A stretch of 64,000 nt of DNA from Cepaea nemoralis. Lineage: Eukaryota > Mollusca > Gastropoda > Stylommatophora > Helicidae. The notes below the pieces were generated by a model. It was not told where the DNA came from. It saw only the letters and a list, made by a program, of their open reading frames with translations, and searched no databases. Shown here one piece after another: positions 1-14,000 of the stretch; position 1 is the first letter of the stretch, and each line of letters begins with the position of its first letter. A program made the translations under genes and the position numbers. The DNA lies in contig JACEFZ010011708.1 of the NCBI GenBank assembly GCA_014155875.1, positions 46,001 to 110,000 of the forward strand. Reading direction: 5' to 3'.

Positions 1-727
1 TATATTGGGGCAGACAAAAGTTAACAGACTATAACTGTTTTTATTTAAGGGGGAGAGGTTGGGGGTTTATAGAAGGTAATGTAGCAAAGTTGTTGTTTAT
101 TGTACATAAATATGGGGAGTCATGGCTCATAGGTTTCAGTTTCCACCTCAAGCTCTAAAGTTACTGGGTTTGATCAGAGTATAAGGTTAGGAATTTTCCC
201 AAGAAACACTGGTACTTAATGACATTGCATGTTCCCACTAATCTCTTTACCTCCAGATCGCATGTATAGTCTTCTCAGATAAGGATGAATAACAGGAAGT
301 CCCATGCACAAGCTGTACACATTAAAAATCCCATGGCAGTTGAACATTCTAAAAAGTAGGGCTTAAGGCTGCCGCTCTTGCAAAATTGTTTGGAAAGAAA
401 ACCTCCCCATGGATAGATAGAACCGTTTGCCTTGGATGGAATCTGCCTAGAGGAGGCAAACCTTACACAAAAGTCAGACACACTGGCCCTAGCTAGGTCT
501 GACGCTGTTCCCATGAATAAGAAATGAAGAAGATCATCAGTAGGTTATAAATGTAGTGCCTACTTGACTCAGTCAAGTAATGATTACTAAGCAGAATTTG
601 GCGAATCAGCCAGCTGCACATATAGATTGGTGCCGCAGACAGCAGATCACATACTCTAAGACTGCCCAAAATACGATATATCTAGGCAAATCTTCTAGCC
701 TAGAGAAACAACAGTGGAAGATAATTC
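1..727. other. Upstream intron, nothing recognised
   Basis: AT-rich non-coding sequence. Because the first visible exon starts mid-codon, this should be intron of the TCP11-like gene. No exon resembling the missing TCP11 N-terminus was seen here. Confidence 0.5.
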
Positions 728-1678
728 TATGGACTACTCCATCCATCCATCATGTGCCATGCCGGTAAGCGTGGGCGGTCATGTTCTGCCATCTCACTCG
801 ATCACCAGAGTCGTGGATCAGCTCCATGTTTCTGTCTCGACCATGCCACAAGGCCAAGCCATCCAGGTACTTGCTTCTAGGTCTTCCCCTTGGTCTGTTC
901 CCCTCGATCTTACCAGTTGTCACCAAATTCTCCAATCCATTTCTTCTCATAACATGCTCAAAAAATTTTGACTGTCTACGTCTAATTTCTCTAATCAATT
1001 TACGATCTTCATTTGTTTCTTGAAGGACCTGTTCATTGGTCTTTCTGGCTGTCCATGGTATTCTTTGCATTTTCCTCAGAAACCACATTTCTACAGCCAT
1101 CAGATGTTTTTCAGCCTGACTGCTCATTGTCCACGCTTCACATCCATATAAAAGTACAGGTTCAATGTAGCATCTCAACACTCTTTTTCTCGTTTCAATT
1201 GACATCTTTTTATTGGTCAATATTTTTTTCATTTTGCTAAAGGCTACTTTTGCCATGGCGATTCTTGTTCTAATCTCTTCAAGGCATCTCCCATCAGATG
1301 TTATTACTGTTCCGAGATAATTGTACCTGCTCACTTGTTGAAGAATATTCCCATTTACTTGTATATTACATTGTGGTATTTCGTCCTTCCTAGTGACGAC
1401 CATAATCTGTGTCTTTTTACAATTTAATTCTAACCCTAGTTGTTCACTGTGTGTAACAATCGCATCTACTAAATTTTGCAGGTCCTGTTCATTGTCTGCA
1501 ATCAAGACTGTATCATCTGCATATCTAATGTTGTTGATGCATCGTCCCCCAATGTTGATTCCTTCCATATCTTCAATATTTCTGAAAATACTTTCACTGT
1601 ACAGGGAAAACAGATCTGGAGACATTACACATCCCTGTCTCACACCCCTTTTAATAGGCTGATATTATATGGACTACT
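728..1678 (-). mobile_element. 5'-truncated RTE-type LINE (family A) with 11-bp target-site duplication
   Basis: The minus strand carries an uninterrupted frame (1643 to 750, 297 residues). It starts in the RT region with RQGCVMSPDLF, has the catalytic RYADDTVLIAD motif, then the thumb and the usual RTE tail (RIPWTARKTNEQ, TTGKIEGNRPRGRPR). The copy lacks the endonuclease and most RT fingers. Flanks are a perfect direct repeat TATGGACTACT (728-738 and 1668-1678), and the 3' end at 739 carries a short GGAT tail, as expected for target-primed reverse transcription. It is the best-preserved family A copy here; relatives lie at 2086, 7855, 27835, 46060 and 56020. Confidence 0.88.
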
Positions 1679-1923
1679 GTGTGAACAAAAAAAGACAGAT
1701 AAATTCATGCAAGAGACAACATTGCAGTTATAGACAAATTTCAAACGAATGAAAGAAGAAGAAAACTTGAGCGGGATAAAGTAGCAACTGGTTGGGACAG
1801 AAAAAGTCAAAGTACTGACTAAGTTGTGTCATGTTGCCTGTAACATAAATTAAAGTAATGATAATTTAATAATGGGTTAGGGAAAATGACATTAATGGTG
1901 TTTGTTTTTAAATTGTTTTCCAG

Positions 1924-2044
1924 TTGGAAGCATAAAGTGGCAGATACAGTTAAACGGGCATTTTGGGATGTCTTCGAGGAGAAGATAAATGAAGATCCTC
2001 CAGACCTCAGCTTTGCATATGCCATGTTGGAGGAGCTGCGTGAG
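1924..2044 (+). CDS. TCP11L1: TCP11-like exon a
   Basis: The acceptor TTTTCCAG ends at 1923 and the donor GTGAGC starts at 2045. One base completes a codon from the missing upstream exon (phase 2 intron), then 40 codons follow, including KRAFWDVFEEKINEDPPDL and AMLEELRE. This matches the start of the TCP11 helical domain, where the family has KAFWD and a DPP motif. Confidence 0.85.
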
Positions 2045-5000
2045 GTGAGCTTGTAATGCTTACGGATAAACTATTTGCTGGCATTCATCATCATCCTGTG
2101 CCATGCTGGTAAGCGTAGGCGGTCATATGTTACCATCTCACTTGATCACCAGAATCGTGGATCAGCTGAGTGTTCTTGTCTCTACCATACCAGGCAGCCA
2201 AGCCATCCAGGTATTTACTTTTCTGTTTTCCCCTTGTTCTCTTCCCCTCAATCTTGCCAGTTGTCACCAAGTTCTCCAATTTATTTCTTCTTATAACATG
2301 ACCACAAAATTTTGACTGTCTACGTCTAATTTCTATAATAAATTGAAAATTTTCATTTGTTTCTTGTAGGACTTGGTCATTGGTTTTTCTGTCTGTTCAT
2401 GGTATTCTTTGCAATTTCCTCAGAAACCATATTTCCACAGCCCTCAGATGTATTTCAACTTGTCTGCTCATTGTTCATGCTTCACATCCATACAAAAGTA
2501 CAGGTTCTATGTAGCACTTCAACACTCTTTTTCTCATTGCAAATGACATTAGGTAATCAATAAATAAAATCACATGTATTGTTTGACCCACATAAAAGTA
2601 GAAGGAGGAAGGAGAGACCAGAGGATACACTACACAATATACAAATGAAAGAGTTTTGACATCCCTTCACCTGTCACTGTCAACTACTGCCTATAGTACC
2701 TTGTGGTGTAGGACATGGCAGTCTTGAACCTGAGGAATTAGGGCCGCCTGACTAGTGTAGCCACCACAGACTATTCAGGTTAGGGTTTATTTTTTGCCCC
2801 AGACAGAAAAAAAATCCACACCTTAAACCCGGGTCTCCTGGAGAAGAATCCGGCATTCTAGCCATTCAGCCAGCCACTCCTCATCCTTTCATCAACTTGT
2901 GCAAAAATGTCTGCACTCAAAATTCACCCGGGAAGGCAACCTGATCAAAAAATACCTGAAGAAGTCGGATGTGCCTGTCGTAAGGTGCAAATATCGCAGC
3001 TCTGCTGTAAACAGGCACAATGCAATTACATCTGAAACAACATTATGGACGAATGCAGAAGAAGAAGAAAATGATACATTCTGTTGTATATTATGAACAG
3101 TCTTAGTGGCCTCAAAGGGTTCCCCGGTTGATATTTATAGCATTAGGTGATGCTGTGTATGCAACCGGTAGGATTGTGTATGTTGTCATCCCAGGTAAAT
3201 GCAGTTTGATTACTGTGTAATGGGCAATATCATTAAAAAAACAACAAATTGGAACATACTGTGACAACTGGACAGGTATAGAGATAAAGGAAGAGAGCCA
3301 GAGAGGACTCCTGACAGCCTTTCTTCAAAGCATGGAAGAATGTCTGCACTTGAAATGATACATTCTGTTGGAGATTGTGAAATGTGAAGATCCATTATCA
3401 CCTATGTGGTTCGCAATATATATATTTATCTTATATATAAAAGGCAATCTCCGTCTTTATGTATGTATGTATGTCCTTTATTTGTTCGCGAACGGCCCAT
3501 CCGATTGAGATGAAATTTTCTACACGCCTTCCTTTCATTCCAGCGCTGCCAACTGTGATATTTTGTTAGTGTGAAATCGCCTGCTTACTCAGTATTATTT
3601 CATTTTTCATTATAATTTCATACATCTCAGGTGACCTAACTCTGTAAAAGTTATTTCAAGGGGCATAACTTTTCTGTATAACTTATAGTCATATTGTGGC
3701 ATCGTTTTCAAAGATTTATAAACTCTTTGTCCATAGTTATGTACCGGCATATGAGTTATAATAAATAATGATACAATCTGTAAGGCATTTTCAAAGTTTT
3801 CATAAAAATAATGCACAATGCATAACATTGTAACTCATCTTTTTTTGCTTAAGAAGTTACTGTAGTCATGCAGGTGATTAGAAAGAGTTTTCATTAAAAA
3901 TAATGGATGGTGTGTGGAAGGACATTCTTTTAAGTTACTTTTTTTGTTGTATGAATTTAATGAGAACTTATATGAATACTTATATGAATTAAATGAGATG
4001 CTCCCCACCAGGGACTGGGCGAAGCCGGACAGGGTCAGGCAGACAGATAGACAGACAGACAGACAGATAGACAGTCGGGAACAGGAACTTATATGACTAC
4101 TTATATAAATTAAATGAGATGCTTCACACCAGGAGCTGGGCGATGCCGGGCAGGGTCAGACAGATAGACAGACAGACAGATAGTCGGTAACGGGAACGGG
4201 AACTTATATGACTACTTATATGAATTAAATGAGATGCTCCCCACCAGGGACTGGGCGAAGCCGGGCAGGGTCAGGCAGACAGATAGACAGACAGATAGAC
4301 AGTCGGGAACGGGAACTTATATGACTACTTATATGAATTAAATGAGATGCTCCACACCAGGAGCTGGGCAATGCCGGGTCAGACAGACAGACAGTCGGTA
4401 ACGGGAACGAGAACTTATATGACTACTTATATGAATTAAATGAGATGCTCCCCACCAGGGTCTGGGCGAAGCCGGGCAGGGTCAGCTAGTCTTATATATA
4501 AATTATGATCTCCGTCTGTATGTATGTATGTATGTCCTTTATTTGTTCGCGAACGGCCCATCCGATTGAGATGAAATTTTCTACACGCCTTCCTTTCATT
4601 CCAGCGCTGCCAACTGTGATATTTTGTTAGTGTGAAATTGCCTGCTTACTCAGTATTATTTCATTTTTCATTTTTCATTATAATTTCATATATCTCAGGG
4701 GACCTAACTATGTAAAAGTTATTTCAAGGGGCATAACTTTTCTGTATAACTTATAGTCATATTGTGGCATCGTTTTCAAAGATTTATAAACTCTTTGTCC
4801 ATAGTTATGTACCGGCATATGAGTTATAATAAATAATGATACAATCTGTAAGGCATTTTCAAAGTTTTCATAAAAATAATGCACAATGCATAACATTGTA
4901 ACTCATCTTTTTTTGCTTAAGAAGTTACTGTAGTCATGCAGGTGATTAGAAAGAGTTTTCATTAAAAATAATGGATGGTGTGTGGAAGGACATTCTTTTA

Positions 5001-8000
5001 AGTTACTTTTTTTGTTGTATGAATTTAATGAGAACTTAAATGACTACTTATATGAATGAAATGAGATGCTCCCCACCAGGGACTGGGCGAAGCCGGACAG
5101 GGTCAGGCAGACAGACAGACAGATAGACAGTCGGGAACAGGAACTTATATGACTACTTATATAAATTAAATGAGATGCTTCACACCAGGAGCTGGGCGAT
5201 GCCGGGCCGGGTCAGACAGACAGACAGATAGTCGGTAACGGGAACGGGAACTTATATGACTACTTATATGAATTAAATGAGATGTGCCCCACCAGGGACT
5301 GGGCGAAGCCGGGCAGGGTCAGGCAGACAGATAGACAGTCGGGAACGGGAACTTATATGACTACTTATATGAATTAAATGAGATGCTCCACACCAGGAGC
5401 TGGGCAATGCCGGGTCAGACAGACAGACAGACAGTCAGTCGGTCGGTAACGGGAACGAGAACTTATATGACTACTTATATGAATTAAATGAGATGCTCCC
5501 CACCAGGGTCTGGGCGAAGCCGGGCCGGGTAAGCTAGTATATATATAAATTAGAAAGACTAGAAGCAACAGAGATGTGGTTCCTGAAACGATTGTTGCGA
5601 ATACCTTGGACTGCCAGAGTAACTAACAAAGATTGCCTGAAAAAGGCTAATGAAACTAGAGCATTATATACAACAATAGAAAAGAATCAAACAGCTTTCC
5701 TTGGTCATGTGATGAGAAGTGAGTCATCAGAGAACATCGTGACAACTGGAAAGATCAAAGGGATGAGAGGCAGAGGCAGACCAAGAGAAATGATGCAGGA
5801 TGGACTGAGACAGCGACATGGAGGAATATCAGCCGAGTTGATCCAGAACATCAAGGACCATTATATAACAGTACAAATTAATATAAATCACCTGTATTAT
5901 TCCTATATTTACACTATTATTTTAATAAATAAACGTATGCATGCCTTTGTGATGATTGAGAAGTTTAAGTGGCAGATATTCATTTTCACTTGAGCCATAT
6001 CTGTTTATTTCTACCAGACGTTGCTGGATATTCTGTTACCACAACATCAGCGCTTAAAGGATCAAATTGAGGAGGTTCTTGATATGGTCCTTATCAAGCA
6101 AGAGATGGACAATGATGCGTTTGATTTTGGTCATTATGCACAGTACATCACTGACACAATGGCTAGATTGTGCGCTCCAGTCAGGGATGAGAATATCACA
6201 GAAATCAGAGCCATTAAAGACGTGGTGCCAAAGTTTAGGTCAGTTAAAATGAGGAAATATGTGAATGCTGTTTTACTGCTGTTTGTACTTTCTTGTTCTT
6301 CGTCCTCTTCTGAAAGGTAAAAAGCAAGATAATTGACTTCATTGCATGGGGTTTTAACCCATTTAGCTAGGTCTCTCATCACAGAAAGGCAATCTGGCTG
6401 CCGAGATCATTGCCCAGAGCACAAACTCCGTTGCCTCTCTCATGTCTCTGGAAAAGATGCGCTAGTGGATTGAATGTTACAGTCCGAACACAAACTTATG
6501 AGCTTCAGAGTGTGAGGCAGGTGACCTGACCACTTCACCATCCCATAAATACAGACTCATCTGCTTGCATTGTTTCTTATGTGCTAACTGTAACAGTTTA
6601 CCTGTTTGCATTGTTTCTTATGTGCTAACTCTAACAGTCTGTTTGCATTGTTTCTTACATGCTAACTCTAACAGTCTGTTTGCATTGTTTCTTATGTGCC
6701 AACTCTAACAGTCCACCTGTTTGCATTGTTTCTTACGTGCTAACTCTAACAGTCTGTTTGCATTGTTTCTTAAGTGCTAACTCTAACAGTCTGTTTGCAT
6801 TGTTTCTTATGTGCTAACTCTAACAGTCCACCTGTTTGCATTGTTTCTTATGTGCCAACTCTAACAGTCCACCTGTTTGCATTGTTTCTTATGTGCCAAC
6901 TCTAACAGTCCACCTGTTTGCATTGTTTCTTAAGTGCTAACTCTAACAGTCTGTTTGCATTGTTTCTTATGTGCCAACTCTAACAGTCCACCTGTTTGCA
7001 TTGTTTCTTATGTGCTAACTCTAACAGTCTGTTTGCATTGTTTCTTAAGTGCTAACTCTAACAGTCTGTTTGCATTGTTTCTTACATGTCAACTCTAACA
7101 TTATAAACCCCATCTGTTTATATTGTTTTCCTTCCATTCTGCCTGTAAACCCCATCTGTTTATATTGTTTTCCTTCCATTCTGCCTGTAAACCTCATCTG
7201 TTTATATTGTTTCCCTTCAATTCTGTCTGTAAACCCTATCTGTTTATATTGTTTTCCTTTGGTTCCAACTGTAAACCCTATCTGCTTATATTGTTTTTCT
7301 TCCATGCTGTCTGTAAACAGCATCTTTATACATTGTTTCCATCCATGTTGATTGCAAACTCCATCTGTTACATTGTTTTCCATCCGTGCTACTTTCACCA
7401 GAGCCATAATGGAAACTTTGGAGCTGATGCGCAGGGATATGGCCAATTTCACCATCAAACAGATCCGGCCTTACATACAACAGAACTCTATACAGTATGA
7501 AAGTAAAAAGTTTGCAGAGTACTTTGAAGCTCAGAAAGGTGAGTTTTTCTCATGTTTCTGATATAAATGAGAACAAAATTATTTGAAAGGCGTAATTAGT
7601 TTAAGAATAGGGTAGCATAAAGGGACCAGCATCTGCCTCTAACTTGAGAAGAGGGTATGCATCATAATGTGTGTGTTTAGAAAATGTCCCAGAGGATGTA
7701 TATCATCCCCCAAACCTAAGACAGTTGGTCTAATGTCTAGCCTTCTTAAATGTTGGCCAAAAGCTGAGAGAATCCTGTTGTGCCTGTTAAAATCCTCCAA
7801 CAGTTGGAAATTGAAAATTGTATGGTGCATGTATTGAGAAGAAATTAATATAGAGAATATGGTGACAACTGGCAAGATTGAGGGGAAAAGAACAAGGAGA
7901 AGGCAGAGAAGTAAATATCAGGATGGCATGGTCAACAAGAATTCAGAGCTGATCCACAACTGGTGATCGTGTGAGATGGCGAATCATGATCGCCCATGTT

Positions 8001-11000
8001 TATCAGCATGCCACATGATGATTGTGCGTAGGCTGCTGGGTTGCCTTGGTAGCTCAGTGGTAGCTTGCTTACCTGCCGACCCAGTGGTCATTTGTTTGGA
8101 TCTCCATTGGTGGGGATTTAAAGGGCTGACCTGAGATTTTTGCTTCCGGTCCCCAATATGGAGGATAGGTGGTTGAGCTGTTAAGGCCTCTGGAGTGTTT
8201 ATGCTTGTGGCTACAGTTTGCTTACACATTTTCCTCATGTTGGACTGGTAGTGCATGGTTCTGTCGCCCTGCTACTGAGTTTAGTACGTGGAGCGACACT
8301 GTGAGCTGTGAATTTTGTGTGGAGTGCTTTTACATCTGTCTGCGGTTGTTTGTAGCATGAACTGTATGTTCAGAAAAATTGCGACTGGCCGGTTGCTGAA
8401 CTAACAGGGTTGCCTTATGCAATAATGTGTGACTGCTGGTTTTTTGCCGCTTGTGTTGGCATTCTGGCAGCGGCCTTATGTATAAAATACCTGTGCGGGC
8501 TCTTGGTTTGTCAAGACTCCTGTCTGTTCCACTTTTCACGTGGGGCAGTAAGGAGCATTTTGTGTGAGCATAAAGGTGCGACTCTTTGCCGTGAAGTTGG
8601 AACTGTGACTAACCGACTAACTAGGGTTGACCTGCTCTCTCTGGTCGACCAGGCATAAAATTGGTATAAGGAAGTGTCCTGGGAAATAAAGGTGGTCGGC
8701 GTGACATTGACCACACCATTCATCGAGTACTGATTAGTCTGTGAAAATGTGGGCCAACACTAGATACTCAGTATCCCTCAAGCCAGGTAAAAGGGTCCTT
8801 TACTTGTTACATCTTATAGGCCAGTGGTTCTAAACCTTTTTTGGCCCATGCACCCCTTCACCATATGTTCAGAATGCCCCCCCCCCCCCCTCCGTATTAC
8901 CTCCCTATAACCCCCCCCCCCCCCCCAAACCCCTACACAATATACATCAAAATGGAAGCTAAATTTAATTATACATACTAGAACAAGTCTAGACGCCTTT
9001 GTGAAACGTGATTTGCGAGTCTACTTACATTATAAAACAAATTTCAGAAGGGCGTGAAGTACAGAACTGTAAAGTATGGAGAGAAAAACAATATCAAGTA
9101 ATCGGTTCTTGTATTAACGTGATCTTGAAATAATCTTAATTTTTTCCCTCATCTCACCATTAACCCTTTACAGGGCAGACGCTTGTCCGTTTTGTAGCCC
9201 TGAACGGGCAAGATTTTTTCAGGTTCTGTAAAATTTCGGGTCGCGTTAGTAAAAACATCACAATTAAGGTGTTAGTCAACCGATTTTAGTAAAATAAACA
9301 ACACAATGAAGGGAAAAGCATGCAGAATATGTTACTTACGTGATTGTTGCCAGTAATCCATATATGAACACAAATATTTACGAAATACGGCATGTTGTTT
9401 GTGATTTTCCGTCATCTATACGGTAATTTACAAACACATTTTCAGAATCATAATCACTTTCTTAAAGTCCGACTCACGACTGCTAATGCAAAGTAACGCT
9501 TTGCACTGATATCTAGCTCCGATTAATAATCAACTTCGTGCCCTTTAATGTCATTTAAATTGAACAGAGCGAAATCTCGGCCATCACTTGAAGAATCGCC
9601 GAAATCCATTTTGAAAAACAGCGTAAAAATCCCGAAAACTATCAAAAAAAGTCCGTTAAAGTCTGTTCAAAGTCATTGTAGCGCGTTTACAAATGGCGGC
9701 CACGTTGTCAAGCTATCGGCGAAAGTGAAAGTAGCGATCGGAAGTGTCGGAAAACCGAGAGATCGCATTTTTAAAACGACTAGTCATCAAAGACGCGATT
9801 GGGCGCTACGCCTGTTTAACGCATCGAACGCTATCAGGCGCTGTGCCTGTTAAAGGGTTAAGTGCCATGTCAGCTGGCATAAACGTTCATGTCTCTCCAC
9901 AGATGTCAGTCTTTGTTTTTCTGAATCAACTCTGTAGATGATATTCCTCCATGCCACTGTCTCAGTCCATCCAGCATAATTCCTTTTGGTCTGCCTCTGC
10001 CTCTCTTTCTCTTGATTTTTCCAGTCATCACGATGTTTTCCAGTGCCTCTTTTCCCATCACATGACCAAAGAAAGTTGTTCTTATTGTTGAATATAATGT
10101 TCTAGTTTCATTAGCCTCTTTCAGGCAGTCGTCGTTAGTTACTCTGGCAGTCCAAGGAATTCGCAACATTCGTCTCAGGAACCACATTTTTGTTGGTTTC
10201 AAGTTCTTCCTACTGTTCTCATTACCTAGTTATCAGAATCTGATCACATCACCAAGCAGTGTTTGGTAACACAAATATTGCCCTAGCACCATCTCCTTAA
10301 AATGAACAATAAAATGGAATGGGATTATGAACCTTTTCAAAATTATTTTTGCTGCCATTACAGCTTGTCCAGATTGTTTTTCCATTCTCTATAAGGACTT
10401 TTGTTGCTTGTTTGTGTGTAATAAGTGACAGAATACAAATTGGTTCTGGTAGTTCTCATAAGTCTTGGTTAGTTTTCTGAATGTACTTCTTGTTCACAGC
10501 CGTTGGAGTCAATGCTCTTCAGTATACAGAGGTATGGCTGAAACGAAATTATGAAAAATTGCAGAAGAAATCATCAGAACCCTCAGCTTCAGCAGGGTCA
10601 TCTAGCGCCAAAGCTGTAACACCTGCAAACATTATGACAGAAGCATACCTGGAAGTTTTAGAGTGGTCTGATCCAGATAACTTCCCAGAGGTAAGTAGTT
10701 ACCACAAATTAGCATACATGTACATATATCTGTGGATCTATAGGACATATATCTGTGAGTTTTAGTTACCAGTACAATGAAGGTCAAGGTAAACCCCTAC
10801 AGGGGTTAAAAGACAAGAGGATTGACTTCATTACGATTGGCTTTATCCCGTTTACCTCTGTCACTCTTCACAGAGTAGCTGTGTGCCTGCTGACAACGTC
10901 ACACAAAGCTCAAACTCTAGCTCTGGTGATGCCTCCCAGGGTCTCAGAAATGAACCCACAACCTTCTGAGCAAAAGGCAGACGATCTCAAAGACACCCAT

Positions 11001-14000
11001 AGTAGGCCTATTGGTAGATACTGCCTGCTTGCTTGCTTGCATTCGCTGCCTGTGAACTCCAGCAGGAAGTCCTGTTGTCGGATGAAGACATCCTGTTGTC
11101 CAACATCAGTGTGATGTCATACCGGACTGAGGTTTGCGTGAGTATCTGGTGTCCCATGTCAGGCTTATTGGTGTGCAGACTTGTGGTTCCAAGCTGTGCA
11201 GGCAGATACTCTCCGACTTCGGAGGAATCAGCGATCCTACTGACGTTAGCCAGGACCCCAGTGGGACCTGTTGCCCAGGATGTGCAACTAGGACATGTCA
11301 GTAGATCTTGGCCAGTATAGAACCTGGCCTTGGTGCCTTGGAAACACCTCTGCGTCCCATTGTAGATACTGCCATTTAGGTTTGAAGTGTTAATCTTTCA
11401 TATATTCTAGAGTTTCACAGCCTGGGTTTTTGAGATGAGATGCACATTTTGTTCAATGTTTCATTTTCTTTTCATTGTTCTCATTTTGTTCATCTTTCCA
11501 TTCATTCTTCTCATATTATGCCTTAACCCTTTACTGGGCAGGCGCTTGTCCATTTTTTAGCCCTGAACGGGCAAGATTTTTCAGGTTCGGTAAAATTTCG
11601 GGTTACATTAGTAAAAACATCACAAATAATCACCGATTTTAGTTAAATAAACAACACAGTGAAGGGAAAAGCATGCAGAATATGTTGCTCATGTGATTGT
11701 TGCCAGTAATCCATATATGAACACAAATATTTATCAAATATAGCATATTGTTTGTGATTTTCAGTCATCTATATGGCAATTTACAAACACATTTTCAGAA
11801 TCATAAACATTTTCTTTAAAGTCCGACTCACGATTGCTAATGCAAAGTAACACTTTTCACTGATATCTAGCTCCGATTAATAGTCAACTTCGCGCCCTTC
11901 AATGTCACTTAAATTGAACCTAGCGAAATCTTGGCTATACTTGAAGAATCGCCGAAATCCATTTTGAAAAACTAAGTGTAAAAAAAAAGTCCGTTCAAAT
12001 TCATTCATAGTAGGCTCTTGCAAATGGCGGCCACGTTGTCAAGCTATCGGCGAAAGTGAAAGTAGCCATCAGAAGTATCGGAAAGCCGAGAGATAGCGTT
12101 TTTACAATGCATCATAGCATCGGCCGCATTGAGGCGGTCTGCCCGTTTAAGCAATCGGACGGAAATGGACGTTCTGCCCGGTAAAGGGTTAATGTAGTCA
12201 CTATAGTATCTTCCTCATGTGTCTTATGTATTTGTTTGCTGATGAAGGCTAGTCGCCGCAGTGTCCGTTGTTTTAAGTAATTCTGTTCTGTTAAACTGCA
12301 CTACTTCATGTTATTTTATATTGTTTATATATTCTAGCTCATGGCATAATGAAATGGGATGGTCACTTTCCTTGCCAGCTTACCTCCCCAGACATTAGCA
12401 TCCATTCAGTTGCTTGTTCTGTGCAGAACTTTTCCTCCATAGCTGCCTTGTGAACTTTGCATCATCAGCCAGATATCCTGTCTCTGTTGCTGTCATGTGT
12501 ATGTCTCCCTAAAGACATTTTTTTTTTACGGCGAGCTGCGCTGTAGTATTGCTCCAAAGACTGCCAGAGGAAACATTTTAAAGACACTCTAAAGATTTCA
12601 CTTAAAGCTTTTGGAATTCATCACAACACTTGGGAGACTGCTGCCAAAGACCGAAATTCATGGCGTTCATCATTGCACAAAGGTGTAGTCACTTGAAAAG
12701 CAAACAGGACTGTAAGAGCTGTGTAGAAAAAAGACTGGAAAAGAAAAAACCACCACAGGAGATCCTCCTCATGGATCGTTAAGCATTTTTTTCTCACATT
12801 GTCAAAGAACATTTTGAGCCAAAATAGGCCTTACCAGCCATCTTAGAACTCACAGCTCCAAACTTTCAACCCCACTGGATAAAATGAATGGTCATCATCA
12901 TTATTTTGGGCTAACACCATTGTCTATCACATCTTGAATCCACCTACATTGTGCTCTTTCTCCTTTCTGCTTCCCTGGTACACCTCCTTCCATAATGATC
13001 TTTTTCAGATGTTCATGTCTTTTCTCATTTCCAAAATATTTCATTTCCCCCAATTTTGTTTAATATTCAAAACAATGTAATCCCTTAGTGAATGTAAACA
13101 CAGATGCAGTAAACAAAACTCCCATGGGGGTCATGTTTCTCCACATTTGAACAATATTAGCAACTATGTACTTAGTATTTCTGCCACAGTATTATTTGTT
13201 TGTCCACTTCATATGATATATAACTCTGTAGTCTGCGCCAGATTAGAATTGAAATTAGACCACTGCAGGTCCGCATGGCCGAATGGATAAGAACGCGTGT
13301 TCTTAAATATCCAGTGTGCTGATGCCAAGGTTAGCGGTTCAACCACTGGACAGTTGGACTATAATGTTGACATGTTGTCCTTGACTTGGGGACGTAAATT
13401 ACAAGTACCTTTGAAGTCGAAGTGGGTTCGCCTGATGGTGACACTGTTAATAGGGATGTATGTATAGGGATGGATTTTGATGTATGGCTACATGCTATTC
13501 CGGTCAAGATGGCAGCGGAAGGTCGTGTTGTTTTGAGACCGTTAACTTTTTCGCGTAGGAGATGGATTTTTTCATCTCTTGCGTGTAATTTGTGTGCCAG
13601 GATGTAAAACTAGGAGTTTCTTCTCAAGATCTGCGCCGATGCTACGGAGTTCGTGCATCGAGCGAAGCAATCCTTGAGTGAATTTTTGCAGTGTGTGTGG
13701 TTCTGTGGTGTTCGGTGTTTTTCAAAATGGCGGAACAATGTTTGTGCTCCGTGTCTTTAACAAGGCGACGTGGAAGGCGGGCTGGCCGCAAACGGCACGG
13801 AATACGAGGGGGCAAAAGACATTTTAGACAAGTGTGACTGTCTAGGCCTCAGAAATACCCGTATTCTTTATTGGAACTGTGCCAGCACAAAACAACGAGG
13901 CCCTATTCTAGAAAATCTGGTATACAGGAACAACATTGTAGCGCTCCAGGAGACGAGACTGGGTGATCAGTTACTCCATATTGCCGGCTTCAAATGCTTC

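Noticed and set aside
7045..7500. Frames of 100-137 codons on both strands before TCP11 exon c
   Set aside because: They lie in the 42-bp intronic tandem array and run into the exon out of frame.
9548..9853. A 101-codon Lys/Ser-rich frame
   Set aside because: Lies wholly inside a piggyBac MITE and is not conserved in the sister copy at 11527-12188.
13266..13350. Functional tRNA-Leu gene
   Set aside because: A and B boxes are present but the acceptor stem pairs poorly and the sequence continues into a SINE body repeated elsewhere; no terminal T run.
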